Assembly (NCBI GenBank): GCA_029204225.1
Contig: CM055110.1
Coordinates: forward strand, 18,967,501 to 19,031,500
Origin: Diphasiastrum complanatum
Lineage: Eukaryota > Streptophyta > Lycopodiopsida > Lycopodiales > Lycopodiaceae
Length of the DNA stretch: 64,000 nucleotides
Direction of reading: 5' to 3'
Of the stretch, positions 1-12,119 are shown piece after piece (the first letter of the stretch is position 1; the number at the start of each line of letters is the position of its first letter). The position numbers were made by a program, and so were the translations under genes. The notes under the pieces were generated by a model. That model saw nothing but the letters and a program-made list of their open reading frames with translations. It did not search any database and was not told the origin of the DNA.

Positions 1-172
1 ATCATAGGTTTTTTGATGATTTTTGGACTAATTTTGTGGAAGATCTCAAAATTCTCAGCCAAGAATTGGTATGAACATTTTTAGAGATGTATTGAAGTTG
101 TCCCCAAGCTGTCATGAAGTTTGGTAGGGATTAGACACCATTAGGGGGCTCAAAACACTCAAAAATAGTGTA

Positions 173-400
173 TTTTGATTACTTCTGTTTCTTCTCCCCC
201 GAAAAAGGTTCAAGCTGAAAGCCCAAATTCAGAACAGACAAAGCTCTCACTTGATTCAACAGTACTTCCATATGTTGATCATGTGAAGTGTTCATGTTGT
301 TTATCTCATTAAGCGCTTGGCTTAATGACTAGAAAATCTGCAGATAGGTAGGCATTGGCACCTGACCATCGAGAGCTACATTTGCATTATCGTCTGCCAT
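173..400 (-). pseudogene. possible retroelement gag N-terminus
   Basis: Reading leftwards from an ATG at 398-400 gives an acidic, asparagine- and glutamine-rich frame that starts MADDNANVALDGQ and contains one in-frame stop near its 35th codon. The composition and the upstream, gene-free sequence resemble the start of a plant LTR-retrotransposon gag, but no zinc knuckle or capsid motif is visible, so the assignment is weak. It lies on the same strand as the Ty3/gypsy relic to its right and could be part of a second, nested element. Confidence 0.25.
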
Positions 401-1369
401 ATTGATTTCCTGAGATGCAAAATTTTAAATTAGTCAAGATCCAATCATCAACTAATAAGTGAAACGTTCAAAACCTTCATAATTGGCTGATATTATTCAA
501 CAAGGTCTTTCACTCATTTGTGCAAACTTTTGCAAAATCAATATCAGATCAAATTAAACAACAACTTTTTTTTATGACCAAACACTAAATTTTACAAAAA
601 ACTGGGATTTTCGAAATCCGTTCAAAATGGACCAATTGTGAAAATTGATTAAAAAGATCGATTTTGCAAAAACACAGGCACTGTCTCAACTCGAAATCAT
701 TTCGAAAGATCCTGCATGGAACTAACTTGACATGCACAGTCTTTTTTCAAAAAATGAAAATTTTTCGTAAATGGCCTATTTGCTAGGAAATCTGCTTTTT
801 GATCTAGAATTGCCAAAAATAGTTAAGAATTCTACCGATCAAAATCATTGGTTACGCATGCAACATGCATTTAAGCATGCATACAGGTCTATCCATACAT
901 TTTCATCATCAGGAAAGCACTACACTGATTTACAAACATGCATGCATCAGAACAATTCCAAAAGTTTGCAAATTTTAGCTCAAAAATTGCCAAACTTCAG
1001 ACAACCATAACTTTCTCTACAGGACACGTGGGTCTACAAGGCACTTGCCACATCACCCTGCACCCCTGTCTTCACACGTGCGAGCAATAAATGCATAAAA
1101 ACCAAGTTAGGAGGGCACACTTTTGGAGAGAGGAATCATCAAAAATCACATCTCAGCCCAATAAGCCTTGGATCAGAGGTTACAACCACTCTACTACTAC
1201 TCATTAGAGAGGCATAGAAGCTTCTAACAGGCTCAACAAGCAATCATAAGCTCAGATCATGCAAAAAATGCATTTTGGCCTCCTTTAACAAGCAAAACTT
1301 CAATACGTTGGTGTCTAATGCACATCTATCCAAAGTGGATGCATGATGGCCCAAAACAGAGGTAATCCA
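401..1369. other. AT-rich non-coding stretch
   Basis: No convincing coding frame. The sequence has several GCATGC-rich spots around 855-945 and otherwise low-complexity AT-rich DNA. Given the flanks it is probably decayed retroelement DNA (LTR or leader), but no LTR boundary, primer site or polypurine tract could be fixed. Confidence 0.3.
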
Positions 1370-1554
1370 ACATATCTTTAAGCTTGTAACAAGAACCAAC
1401 AAGTTCAAACCCCCAATTGAGATAAGGTTGTGCCTTAAGAATCAATTGTCTCTTTTGTACTTTTGTCAAAGAATCATTAGGTTTGCCTAGCATCATTATT
1501 CAACAATATTCGCTGCCCACTCAGGTATTGCTTCAACATAAAACAATGCAGTAT

Positions 1555-2052
1555 CTAGTAATCATTCACTTCAGTATTAACTGGTGCTGATTCAATCCTT
1601 GAGACATGGTTGGCCAGATAATATTGCTTAACCTTTCGAACCACAACGGGAAAATCAAATTCGGTCAATAAAAGTAGCCATCTTATGATACGTCCCGTGT
1701 TACATGTCTTGTTCACCAAATAAAGTAACGACTGATGATCAGTATAAAATGCAAAATGCATTGCCAACAGACAATGTTGAAACTTCTTAATAGAAAATAT
1801 CATGGCCAACGCTTCATGTTCGGTTGTCGAATAATTCTTCTCAAGATCTGTAAGTTGTCTGCTTGCAAACCTAATAGGATAATCCTTCTTGTATTCACCT
1901 GGTTGCGTCAAAACTGATCCAATGGCATATTTTGATGCATCAGTATGAACATGAAACTCAATGACCCATAAACACGTAGACTCCTCAAATTGTTCTTGGC
2001 GGTGGTAACTCCACGATGACTTTGATTTTTGAATAATCTGTAGCAATGCCAT
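1555..2052 (-). pseudogene. Ty3/gypsy RNase H domain (relic)
   Basis: The 165-residue frame carries the classical retroelement RNase H signature: a catalytic Asp in HTDASKYAIGSVL, then FASRQLTDLEKNYSTTEHEALA with the Glu, and YTDHQSLLYL with the next Asp. It ends in the connection typical of gypsy elements (LLLLTEFDF, then an Asn-His-Val-Ser motif equivalent to the usual ADxLSR). The degraded polyprotein continues to about 1370 in shifted frames, where a segment reading SLTKVQKRQLILKAQPYL resembles the linker in front of the integrase HHCC domain. The integrase itself is absent. It overlaps the end of the reverse-transcriptase frame, so at least one frameshift separates them. Confidence 0.85.
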
Positions 2053-2743
2053 GTCTTGATATCACATGTCCAAGGACAACTCCATGAGTGACCCAAATTC
2101 GACACTTTTTTGGATTTAAGGAGATTTGAAATTTGCGACAATGTTCAAACACTTTCTCCAAACGATCAAGATCATCCAAGTAGATCTCAAGGAAATTCTG
2201 CAAGTAGTCCTCGAAGGCAAACTACATGACTCTTTGAAATGAACTAGTTGCATTACAAAGTCCAAATGACATAACTTTATAAGCATAAGTTTTCCATTAT
2301 GTTGCAAAAGCTATTTTGTGGCAATCTGCAGGTGCGATCTTGACTTTATTGTAACCACTAAATCCATCCAAAAAACTGTAGGCTTCCGCTCCAACAAGTC
2401 GGTCCAATATGCTTTTAGTAAAGGATAACAAAAAGTGATCCTTTTGCATCACTTTGTTCAAAGCCTTGAGATTCACACAAATTCTCATCTTCCCATTCTT
2501 CTTAGGAATGACAACAATTAGAGAAACCCATTTCATATGTTCGATTTTGTAAATAAAGTCGGCTTCAAGTAGTCTGTGTAGCTCTTTCTTTATAAGATCC
2601 GTAACGTTTGGATTACAATGATAAAATCTTGTGACTTTTGGAACAACATCAAGCATTAAGGGTATCGTATCCTCAATAATCAAGGTAGGAATTCCTTTGA
2701 GATCCTTGTACATCCAAGCAAAACAATCTTGACATTTGATCAA
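1985..2743 (-). pseudogene. Ty3/gypsy reverse transcriptase (broken)
   Basis: Two frames cover the polymerase. 2743-2297 has the fingers and early palm: VIPKKNGKMRICVNLKALNK (usual form VxKKDGxxRxCVDYRxLN), then SFLDGFSGYNKVKIAP, which carries the first catalytic Asp. 2203-1985 holds the YLDD catalytic box in FLEIYLDDL followed by HCRKFQISLNPKKC and the thumb. The stretch between them (about 2296-2204) is in frame with stops. Motif spacing matches gypsy elements, so the domain is recognisable but not translatable as one protein. Confidence 0.85.
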
Positions 2744-3659
2744 TAACTTCCTTAACGCTTGAAATTATTCGGAAGTAAGTTGCACTCCAACTTGAACAAT
2801 TTTCTCTGGCTTGTCTAGTTCAGCAAGATTCATTGGCTGTGAGTCCTAGCTAGTCCATCGTAAACATCCTTAGTTTCTGGTACTTGATTTTTTGGTTCAC
2901 GATGAGCCTTGGGTAACATAATCACAACAGCATCCAAAGTATAGCATTTGAAATGCTCTGGCATATCATGCTGGACTTCTTCGAAGATTTGCTCTTCTCT
3001 GAAGGTGATGAATTCCTTGATGGTGATTTCTTGCGAGAAGTCTGACTGGAAGAATCATCCTTGACCTTCCCCTTTCCTTCAATAAAGGCGATACATTCTT
3101 AGAATCAACTTTTTGAGATGACTTCTCCCATTTCAGGACTTATTATAGTGTTGCTTAGCTTGTTTCTTTGGCATTGGTCCTGCCATCTTTTCTTCCTTCA
3201 ATATAACTGCTTTTGGCAACTTCATTGTTGGTTCAATCGAAATATCTTGAACAAATCTTGTAGGATCCATGTGATTGAGAATATGCTCATCCATAAGTTC
3301 TGCATCTCCATCGTAAGTCAAGGCATGACTAACATGTATTAGATCATCTTCAATCAGATATGGAATTGGATCAGTTGATATCCAAGCTAAGTTCATCATA
3401 TTCAATGGAAAAGTGATCGGCATATCCAAAGTTTGATCAAGTAAGAAAATTTCGCTCAATTCGATTTGATTATCTCATTGACACATATAGCCTGCTGTAT
3501 GATCCACTATTGCAAGAGCTTGATTCCAATTGACAGTGTCGGTTTGAGAGTCATAGTGGACTCCCAAAGTCTTCACTTGTCGACCACAGGTATGATCTAT
3601 TGTTGATGAATTGTCATCCCCTCTTTGGACTACTGGCTTGATAGTCCAAGTGGTTGGAT
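2744..3659 (-). pseudogene. gypsy linker between protease and reverse transcriptase
   Basis: This is the decayed polyprotein segment between the two domains. One frame of 108 residues (3459-3133) reads through acidic, proline-containing sequence with a lysine-rich end and no recognisable catalytic motif. The remainder is broken by stops. A serine/lysine-rich reading near 3000-3100 suggests the region was once coding. No separate gene is supported here. Confidence 0.5.
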
Positions 3660-4244
3660 CTATTTGACCGCATACTCATGATTCTTAAAAGTGATTTTAC
3701 CGGTGCCCCGATTATGAACTACTTGTGCAATTCGTAACCATGGACATCCCAATAAAACTAGATATACATTTGGCTCGTCAGGTAAGTTTATTACTACAAA
3801 AGTAATGACAAACTGCACTCCAGCTATTTTGACAGGAATGTCTTCAACCATTCCTCTAGGACAGACTGTTGTTTGATCAGCTAGCTTCATGGCAAAAGTG
3901 GTAGGCTTCAGCTTGGTAAGTCCCCATTTTGCACATAGCTTGGTTGAAATCAGATTAACTCCTGATCCTCCATCAGTCACAGGTGCTTCTTTACCAAACT
4001 GTCTATGCTGTATCGACAGGGTGATGTTTTTCTGCTCACCTTCCCAGGCTATTCCCACATTAAGTACTTCATTCATTTCTTCAAACTCAACACAAAAAAG
4101 TGGCTTCTGGCGGACTGGTGGTTCCATTTGAGTCAATCTTTCTGCTAATACTTCTTTTTCTTTAGGCACTAGCTTAAGAAATTCTCCCAGTGTAATATCC
4201 ATCTTGCTAGATAGAATAGTTACGATAATTTCTATTTGCGGCAC
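3660..4244 (-). pseudogene. Ty3/gypsy aspartic protease domain
   Basis: The 194-residue frame contains a retropepsin-like fold: a PVTDGGSGVNLIS stretch stands where the catalytic D-S/T-G triad is expected, followed by a downstream Cys-Pro-Arg-Gly flap region and a hydrophobic LVLLGCPWLR motif that matches the second conserved hydrophobic-Gly block of plant retropepsins. The catalytic triplet reads D-G-G instead of D-S-G, so the enzyme is probably dead. The frame ends in its own stop in front of the linker, whereas an intact element would continue. Confidence 0.8.
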
Positions 4245-4564
4245 TTCAGGTTCGTCATCTTGAAGGGTTCTTCATGATGGTGCATCTGTGTATTAACATC
4301 TATTCTTGGATCTGCTTGTGGCATAGATGGAGAATGGACTTCAACTACTACTTTAGCAATTTCTTGGGCTTCTTCTTCTTGCAACTGTTTAATCCACTAC
4401 CTCATATCTTGATATCTTTTCTTTTCTGCTTTGAGATTCAGATACACCCCTGATGTGGTAGGTATATCTGTAGTTGGTGCAGATTCAGCAAGTACTGGAT
4501 CAACTAGAACTTCTTTCTGTTTCTGAGCTCTGGTAACAACCAGCAAAGGCACATTTGGTTCAGG

Positions 4565-5287
4565 TTAAACTACTGGTCTTTTCTTGATTGTAATCATATT
4601 CGTTGGAGCAGTAACTAGAGGTGGTTTGGATCTTGCAAGACAATCTTTATAATAGTGTCCATAGCCACATTCTCTACAGAATTGTGTAAACTTCTCTTTG
4701 TTTGGACATTTAGCAACTCTGTGATTCTCTCTGCATGCAAAACATCCAAGTGGCACTCTGGTCCATTGTCTAGTTGCTTGTTGTTGCGCGGCAACATAGA
4801 TAGCATACTGCTCTGAAGGACCACTCTCATGGTCATTGTTATGGTTCCATTGCTCATTACCATGATAAGGTTCTAGTTCCATTAGATTCGCAGGAGGCAC
4901 ACTCTTCCCATTGGAGCTGGTGTGGAAATCCAAGGGCAAAATTAAAAGCCTTCCCGTCAAGACCCTTTGCATATGTAGGTTCTCAATACTGAGGCCTAGC
5001 ATGCATTTGCTAGATAATCCGAGGATTAAACGAGCAAAAGGTTGTTTCATGATCGGTAAAATTATTTGTTTTTTCAACGTTGGACATTCATTCATACTAT
5101 GATTTCCCACACAAGTTAAATACCAGACATTTTTCCAGCTAGGAAAAGTCTTTGCAAACTTTTTAGGTTCTTTGTTCACTTTACCATGGAATTCTTCCAA
5201 GGCTTTAATCTTTTCATCAAGTTGAGACTGCATCTTTTCTAGCTGCATCTGTTGCTTTTGACCAAGTTTCTCGAACTCGTCGATCAT
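4565..5287 (-). pseudogene. gypsy gag C-terminus with zinc knuckles
   Basis: A 240-residue frame begins with a coiled-coil-like segment rich in Gln, Glu and Lys and ends in two zinc knuckles, CFACRENHRVAKC and CRECGYGHYYKDC, both spaced C-x2-C-x3-H-x4-C rather than the commoner C-x2-C-x4-H-x4-C. A third, damaged copy lies near the start of the domain: YLTCVGNHSMNEC, in which the first Cys is Tyr. It joins the upstream gag frame (5637-5284) at overlapping ends, so one shift separates the two. This is the nucleocapsid part of gag. Confidence 0.8.
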
Positions 5288-5925
5288 CTTCTATGAAGTG
5301 GCATTGATATTTGTTGATGCAATGGTGGTGGATGTTGTCGTGGTTTCCCCTGCCGTATAAGGCAACATTCCAACATTTGGTTTGTCATCAAAATTTTCAT
5401 CCTCCTCACAAATTGCATCTCCCTAGCGCTTTGTAACATAATGTATTCATTATGGCGTTTCAACTCGCATGTAATCCGTTTAAATAGACCTGTTAAAAAC
5501 CACATAATCAAAGCATCATCATTGATTAGATCGGGATTACACTCAAATCTGAGATGTTTAACCCATTCAATATCATCTCGTACTGCCTCTCTTGTTCCCA
5601 TTTTAATTCTACTTAAAAGGAGAAAGAGATCTTCCATAAATTTCCTGGGCCTAAATCTTGTAATGAGAGCGGCTTAACCACTTCCCAATCCATGTGTTCT
5701 GCTTCATCTTGGTTATAAGACCAATCCTGAGCAGCTCCAGTTAAGGCCATATGGAATAACTGAAGTTTATCTTGTGGAAAAACTTCGCCATAAATCCTAC
5801 ATGATTCAGAAAAGATCTGGAGAAATTTGATGGGATCAGATAACCCATAGTATTTTGGTATATCTTAACGAGGAGACCTTCTAACAACAACTGGTGGTGG
5901 ATTCATTGGTCCTCCTTCAACCATA
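5284..5925 (-). pseudogene. gypsy gag capsid region (broken)
   Basis: Gag starts at an ATG near 5925 with a proline-rich MVEGGPMNPPPVVVRR stretch, meets an in-frame stop about 19 codons later, then reads through a retrotransposon-gag region (KLQLFHMALTGAAQDWSYN resembles the usual L-x-L-x-G-x-A-x-x-W block). A frameshift near 5670 moves it into the 5637-5284 frame, which holds the rest of the capsid region. The gene is therefore broken twice. The family match is from the capsid motif and the zinc knuckles downstream. Confidence 0.75.
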
Positions 5926-5939
5926 GTTTCAAATTACGT

Positions 5940-7274
5940 CAATCAGATAATGTGATTGGATTTAGATTTTTCAATAAAAAAAATCCTATCCTATCCCAGA
6001 TCAGATCAGATCTGTAAAATCTCTATCACTTGAAAATAATCAGATTTCTAATTTTTGGAAAAATAGATCTTGATCAAGCGATCAACACTATAATGAAGAT
6101 TTTTTTCAGAATCACTATCAAATTATAAAAGAATGGTTCCAAAATTTGACATAGGCTAGATCTAGTAAATCAGAACTAGAAATAGTTCAGGCGAAGGTTG
6201 ATAGACGAGAGTTGACTTGATGAAGGTTCTTCATTGTTATTTTTGGTTAAAAAATCATTGATTTGGCTATTTTCTGACAAATCTGGTAAAATTAATCTTC
6301 GCCGACCTTACAGTGAATAAATCTGACATAGAATATATGGTAGAAGTGGCGAAGGTTCTTTCTGACAAAAATGGAATATTTATAGCTTGGCGAGAGCAAA
6401 AATTGAGTTTTTGCAAGATCATGATAGATATAATCTTCGTCGAACTAACAAATGATGATTTACTATAAATAGAGTCCTCAAAGAAGTCAACGAAGGTTTT
6501 GGCGAAGGTTGCAAGAGTAATACTGATATTTTTGCAAAAGAGAGCATTTTTTAAAAAGGATCAATATGACAAATGGCCTAAGCTTATTGTTCGCCCAACT
6601 CACTGATTAAGAAAAATAGTAAATAGGATTGACACAAACTCTGGTGAAGATTTTGGCAAAAGTTCTTCTAAGAGAACTAATATTTTTGCAAAAAAAGATG
6701 TTAAATTTTTTCACAAAAGGTTACCAGCAACTAGATGAATAGTCACTTTGGCCTTTTATTTTTCATATTAATCTTTGTTGACCTGGCAGTAGATAGATTT
6801 GAATCACACCTATGCACAGTGAATCGGGTGAAGGTTCTTTTTCTGTATTTTTTAGGGTTTTGATGGTTTGTTTGGTGTTTTTTGATGTTTTTGCAAATCT
6901 GCTGGGAATTAACCTTTGCCCTTCAATCTGAAGGTGTTTTCAACTTGGTGAAGGTTTCCTGTAAGAGGGTAAAAAGTTATCAGCTCTGATGACGATTTTG
7001 TCTCATTTTTGTTCAAATCTGACAGAAATGACCGATTTTTGTTATTTTTTTTATTTCTCAGATCCAAATGGATCTTAAGAATTGTGATCTGTATAGCTTC
7101 CCCTGCTCAACAATCAGATTAGATTTCAAACAAGAATATCCACTCAAATCAAGCAAAATCACTCTCAATGAACGAGTCCTAAAATGCAATTTTGACTCTA
7201 TTCATGCCAAAACAAGTGCCTAATGCAAGCTAACATCCATCCAAACATGCTTCAATCTGATAAATTGGCGTAGC
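5940..7274 (-). other. gypsy 5' leader with dispersed GAAGGTT motifs
   Basis: The 1.3 kb between the primer site and gag has no open frame. It carries repeated near-copies of GCGAAGGTT, in both orientations, near 6190, 6225, 6295, 6350, 6430, 6490, 6505, 6645, 6775, 6830, 6910 and 6945. Long leaders are normal in this class of element; the reiterated motif is described under findings. Confidence 0.6.
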
Positions 7275-7292
7275 TCTCTGGTAACGGTGCCA
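7275..7292 (-). other. primer-binding site, tRNA-Asp type
   Basis: The minus strand reads TGGCACCGTTACCAGAGA. The complement of the 3' end of plant tRNA-Asp is TGGCGCCGTTGCCGGGGA, so 14 of 18 positions agree and all four differences are G to A. It sits four bases inside the CA end of the LTR, where a primer site belongs, and 1.35 kb upstream of gag. Confidence 0.75.
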
Positions 7293-7296
7293 AAAT

Positions 7297-7960
7297 TGAA
7301 GTGGCTTTATTTCATATCCTATCCTCAACCCAAAATCCAAGCACACAAGCATCTAGGAGATGAAGTTAGTCATCACGTAGAGGTTCGATCCATGAGAGCG
7401 ATAGCATAAATCAAATCCAGCATGCATAGATGATCCACAATTAAAGCTAAGATCCAGTAATACTATGCATGAACCCTACATCCATTAACACTATCAATTA
7501 ACACTACAACCGTTAATCCTAAATCCATAATGATGATAGCTTACCTTTCTCTCTCTCTCTCTCCCTTTCTCTCTCACAAAAAGCATAAGAACCAATAAGC
7601 TTCAGATCCAACAATTAGCAAATACAAAGAAAACATGAGAGATAGAGGAAAAGAGATAAAGAGCAAGGACATTCACGAATTCATTTCATAAGAGAGCCAA
7701 TCTGCTTGTATTGAAATGAATATAGAACATATTATACAAACTCGAGTTTGCACCTATTTATAGTAGCCAATTCTAACCTAAGTCCCAAAAAATGGAGGGA
7801 ACTCAATTCAAAATTGGAGGAAACCAATTTGAATTTGAGTTTTAAACCAATTTTGGTGGGAACCCCTATTTTATTCACTAACTTGACATTTAGGCCCCGC
7901 GACATTAAAAGTCTCACAAAAAGGCCTAAATTCCTTTTACTAACTTGTAACTAATCACAC
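7297..7960 (-). repeat. 5' LTR of the gypsy element (outer end approximate)
   Basis: The inner end is the CA/TG dinucleotide next to the primer site. On the minus strand a CTATAAATAG box at 7757-7766 is followed by a transcribed-looking region with a TC/GA-rich stretch (7548-7577) before the primer site. The outer end is placed by a TGTGATTAG start near 7960 and could be wrong by tens of bases. No second copy is in the window to confirm the boundary. Confidence 0.55.
7548..7577. repeat. imperfect (TC)n tract inside the LTR
   Basis: About 30 bases of TC-rich sequence with one CCC interruption. It lies downstream of the presumed LTR TATA box on the minus strand. Confidence 0.8.
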
Positions 7961-10900
7961 AGCACATAATGCGCTATTACTGTGAACCATTCGAGGCATA
8001 GGATCGTGATCTGATCATTGTATTCACATCAGCTTAATTCAGATTCTCTATTTCCTTATGTGTGTTCCACCGTGAATGCTTTCTGATATTTTCTATCTCA
8101 TTGATACTCGCTCCATTCAGAATGTCTAATCTCGAAGGAAACATGGCTATCTCAGATGCCTAACTGTTTCGCTCCCTTCATGGTTGTCTTCGACACCTAC
8201 AAGACATTCCTCTTGTCGATCTAAGTTAAGGTCTGAAACTATAGTTTGGTAAAGCTCCTATTATAATTTCTATGTTGAGTTCTCTTTCCTATTCCGCACT
8301 TAATCACGAGAGCCCCAACACTTAGTAGCATCTATTACTAACTAATTAAACTTGATTAATCATCTATATAATCGTTGATTGCTCGTTATCAGAGTCTTTT
8401 GCAACAAACACACTAAGCAACTAGGATATTCAAACTTGTGTTGAATTTCTCTGTCTGCTCCCTGTGTCATATTTGTTTTTACCATTTCATCAACAAAGCC
8501 TACCAAGTTTCTCATAGGCACCTTTACCTCACTAGTTGCCAGCACTTATGGTTGTAATTGCAACCCTTACATTGTTGTTAGTTTCTTTTTTTCCCCCTTG
8601 CTACTAGTCCTACAATCTCTTTCAATCTACATGACTAACTATTTGCTCGCCTACCTGCCTACCTGCTTGCTTGCCTGCCTAAGAAATATTGCACCTGTTA
8701 GCTAAAATCCTTCCTCCCTAATCAACAATTTTGTAGTTGCTTCTGACTCACTAGTTTCCTTGCTCTCAAATGCTATGGGAGCATGAGGACGATATTCCTT
8801 CCAATTATTGTGAGGCATAACACCATCTTTCACCTTTTTTGCTCCCATGTGGGAAAAAGGTACAATGAAGGGGATATGTCACTATGTGTACTAATCTTGG
8901 CCCTTCCATGTAATCATTTTTGGGTTTTATACCTTGATAAGTTCTTATGAGGTCCAGGGTTCGAGGTTCAAATTTCACGTGTAATTTAACCATTTTCATA
9001 TTTTAAATTTGCAAATATACTTAGATTTCGTTAAAGCACAAGAGTAAGTTCAAATTCCAATTTGAGAAATTCTCACATATTTGAAGTAGGAGACTTGTTC
9101 AAGTCACATTCATATATTTGCATATAGGAAAAGTTATTTGTATTTGAATTTTACAAGTATGTTTACATGTAGTTTGAATATGAGTAAGAGTAAGCTCAAT
9201 TCTAAGTATAAGAAATTTATTCACATTATTTTTGGATACTTGAAATTAAGGCATTGTAAACAAAGGATGATTGTCAGCATGAGTGATATTCAACTTAGGT
9301 GGGTAGCATGATGAAGTACAACGTCATTGATTTAGTAAGTGAAGGCTTCTAGACCTAAAGTGGGATTGATTTGCGAAATGAGCATTATAAAAATTGATTC
9401 AATACCAACTTAGCAATAACAAAATAATGTCAACACAAACTCAAATAGAATGTCCAAATATCGTCAAGGGCACTTGGCATAATTCTACCACATTTGCGAA
9501 ATTCTAGTTATTGCTTGGCATTTTAATGCTTTGGTGTTGCAAAGTGAATAGCATTTAGTTTGTTGTTAGAAAGTGTTTTTTTCTCAAATTTGTGCATCAT
9601 TGGCAACCTCTCCAATACGATAGTATTTACTAAGTTGCTTGTCAATTAGTATCTTGTTATTGTTATACCCTTTTACTTCATGTAGTCAAGTAGCTTCAGA
9701 AGTTTTAGGTGACACTTGGTGGATGCTACATCGTGACAATTACAACTAAGGTGCGAATCACAACTAAGGTGTTCGGAGTTTGCTTGGTAATTACTTGAGG
9801 AGTTGATTTGGTAATTACTTGTCAAGCTCATGCATGGCTTACCAACTGATAAATCAACACCTCACATTAGCAAGCATATCAACAAAGAGCAACAATATAG
9901 CTAAAAGCATTTAACACACACAAGTACAAAGTTTCTCAAGTGTGTGACCTATTTTATATTTTATACATCAATCGTGTTGTTTTTTTTTTCAAAGCACATG
10001 ATCACATCATCAGTGTAACACCTATGGGGTTTTGTACTTTATAACCTTCAAAAGAAATGAATGGATTTTGAAACCACTATTCCCACACCTTAGGTTCATC
10101 CCTCATCTACCTAACAACTAACAAGTTAAAAAATGAGTGGGTCAACACTAGGTTTTAAGGCTTTCAAATTTAGGCACAAAGATGAAAATTTTTTAGAACA
10201 TCAACTAGTTTGTCTTCCCAAATGCTTGGTGGTTACATTGCAATCCATACACATAAGACAAAATTTGACATTTGATCCTCTCAAAGTATTTTAATCTCTC
10301 GACTAAAGTTCTAATAAGTTCTAAAATTCTAGACATAATTTTTGAAATTTTCAAATGCTCCATATCTAAACTGGTTTTTGCCAGACCTAAGGGCTAGGGT
10401 ATCATGCATAATCACTTCTTACATGATCTCATCGTTTATCCTCATGAAACCATTCATGTTCTGGAATAGTCAAGACACTGTCTCCTATGTGGGTAGCTAA
10501 ACATGTCATCTTCTAGATGGTCCTTTTTTTCTCCTCTTGTATGTCCTCATTTTGTGTGGAAAATTACGGTTGGAACTCTCACCTCATGGAGAGGAAGGGA
10601 GAGTCCTAACGAACTCACTAATTCTTGGAAGACCTTCCACATGATGTTGAAGTAAATAAGACTACTTATTAATTCTTGGGGTAGAAAAATGCTAATTGAG
10701 CATAAGGCATCAAACAAACAAGTTTGTATTGGCCAACAGGCTTCAAACCAAATGAGAGAAATCGAGTGTTAACAAGGTGATCCTGTAGCATTTAGTTGTA
10801 GGCAACTTGTATGTAACAAATTGAATGACCAAGAGTACCGGCATTTTTTGAGCAGGAGCCCTGAAATTATGTACACAAGTGACAACATATTGAGATGATG

Positions 10901-12119
10901 AATAGCAATGTTCATGGATTACAATATTGTGTTTATTTACAGGCTGAATCAAAGAATCAACAAATCCCTGACATGCTGTTGCCAAATAATATTCATGTGT
11001 AGAATAAGAATTTCCATACTTTGAGGATAAGAGAGAGTTGGGACCTCCCACCATCTTGACTTCTCAGCATTGCATCTCTACATGTATACGATTTCAATGT
11101 AGCTAATCATTAATATCAAAAATCTTAAAAGTGCTTTCAATCTGGTGAGGGGACAATCCCTCATATTTGAAGCTTCATCGTAACATCCTATGATCACACA
11201 AACTCCAATACAGTGATAAATAAAAAAATCAGAAAACTAAGTGGTGGGATATCCCATTGAGGACTTGCCCTCTAATTTGAATTTCTAGCAACCTTGGAAA
11301 TAAAGTTGTTCGCAGGCAAACCTTCAGTTGACAAATAAAAGGTTTCCTTTCAAGCACGGAGCAGTGCTGAAAAACACTGTAACGTTCAAACTATGAATTT
11401 CATTAAAAAAACGAGTTAAGCTTTATCAGTAGAAAAAGATCTACACTTGCGATGCCTCTAACATGATCAGTACAATTCTTTTATATTATCTTTAACAGAA
11501 AGAACCGATAAAGAATTCTAGAGAGTGACTCAAGAAGATAAATGCTAGAGCTTTAAACTTAACTTGGGCAAAGATTATTGGAGTGACAAAAAACACCTAT
11601 CGACAGCAAGAATGAAGGTGTCAGTTGAAATGACTGAGACTTGAAGCATACATTGAACATGCTTAAAACACAAGATATGAAGGCAAAGATAGAATATGGC
11701 TCCAATTTCACTAAGTGAAAGGAACAAATGGGGTTCCAGAGCTGAACCCCAATCATCTAAAATTCTGTTTTGATACAGAACTAGGCAGTGTCACAGCATC
11801 TTAACAAAAGTGAGGCTGTAGACAAGCCTTACACCAAATACAATCCAAACAGCACCCTTTTGCTTCAAGCGTGAGTTTAGAAAACCAAAGTAATAAAAGT
11901 GCAGAAAACCCTGCAAACTATGCTTTGAGACTAGCTTTTTGGCTGCCGAATAAGCTTAACACATCTCACTGACATGCCAGCCATCTTATGGATCTGCATG
12001 TATGTTCAGTTATTGAATGCATATATGAATCTTCAACATAAAGAATTTCTAAATGAACAAATTTTCAAAATACATTAGGGAACCGATCCCAAGGAGGAGT
12101 GAATACTCTTGAACATCAT
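7961..12119. other. intergenic stretch without recognised genes
   Basis: No conserved protein, RNA gene or element terminus was recognised. There is a short cluster of TACCTGCC/TTGCCTGC repeats at 8648-8680. The longest frame, 103 residues at 11054-10743 on the minus strand, has no motif I recognise and is probably chance or relic sequence. The part nearest 12119 is the 3' flank of the importin gene. Confidence 0.5.

Larger units (their letters stand above)
1370..7960 (-). mobile_element. decayed Ty3/gypsy LTR retrotransposon
   Basis: On the minus strand the order is LTR (about 7960-7297), primer-binding site (7292-7275), long leader, gag (about 5925-4565), aspartic protease (4244-3660), reverse transcriptase (2743-1985), RNase H (2052-1555) and a short spacer peptide running to about 1370. 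This is the Ty3/gypsy gene order. The integrase that should follow RNase H is not found, and no second LTR is visible in the window, so the element is 3' truncated or interrupted. Stops and frameshifts are frequent in every domain, so it is an old, inactive copy. The tRNA-Asp-type primer site suggests an Athila/Tat-like lineage, but that is inference. Confidence 0.85.
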
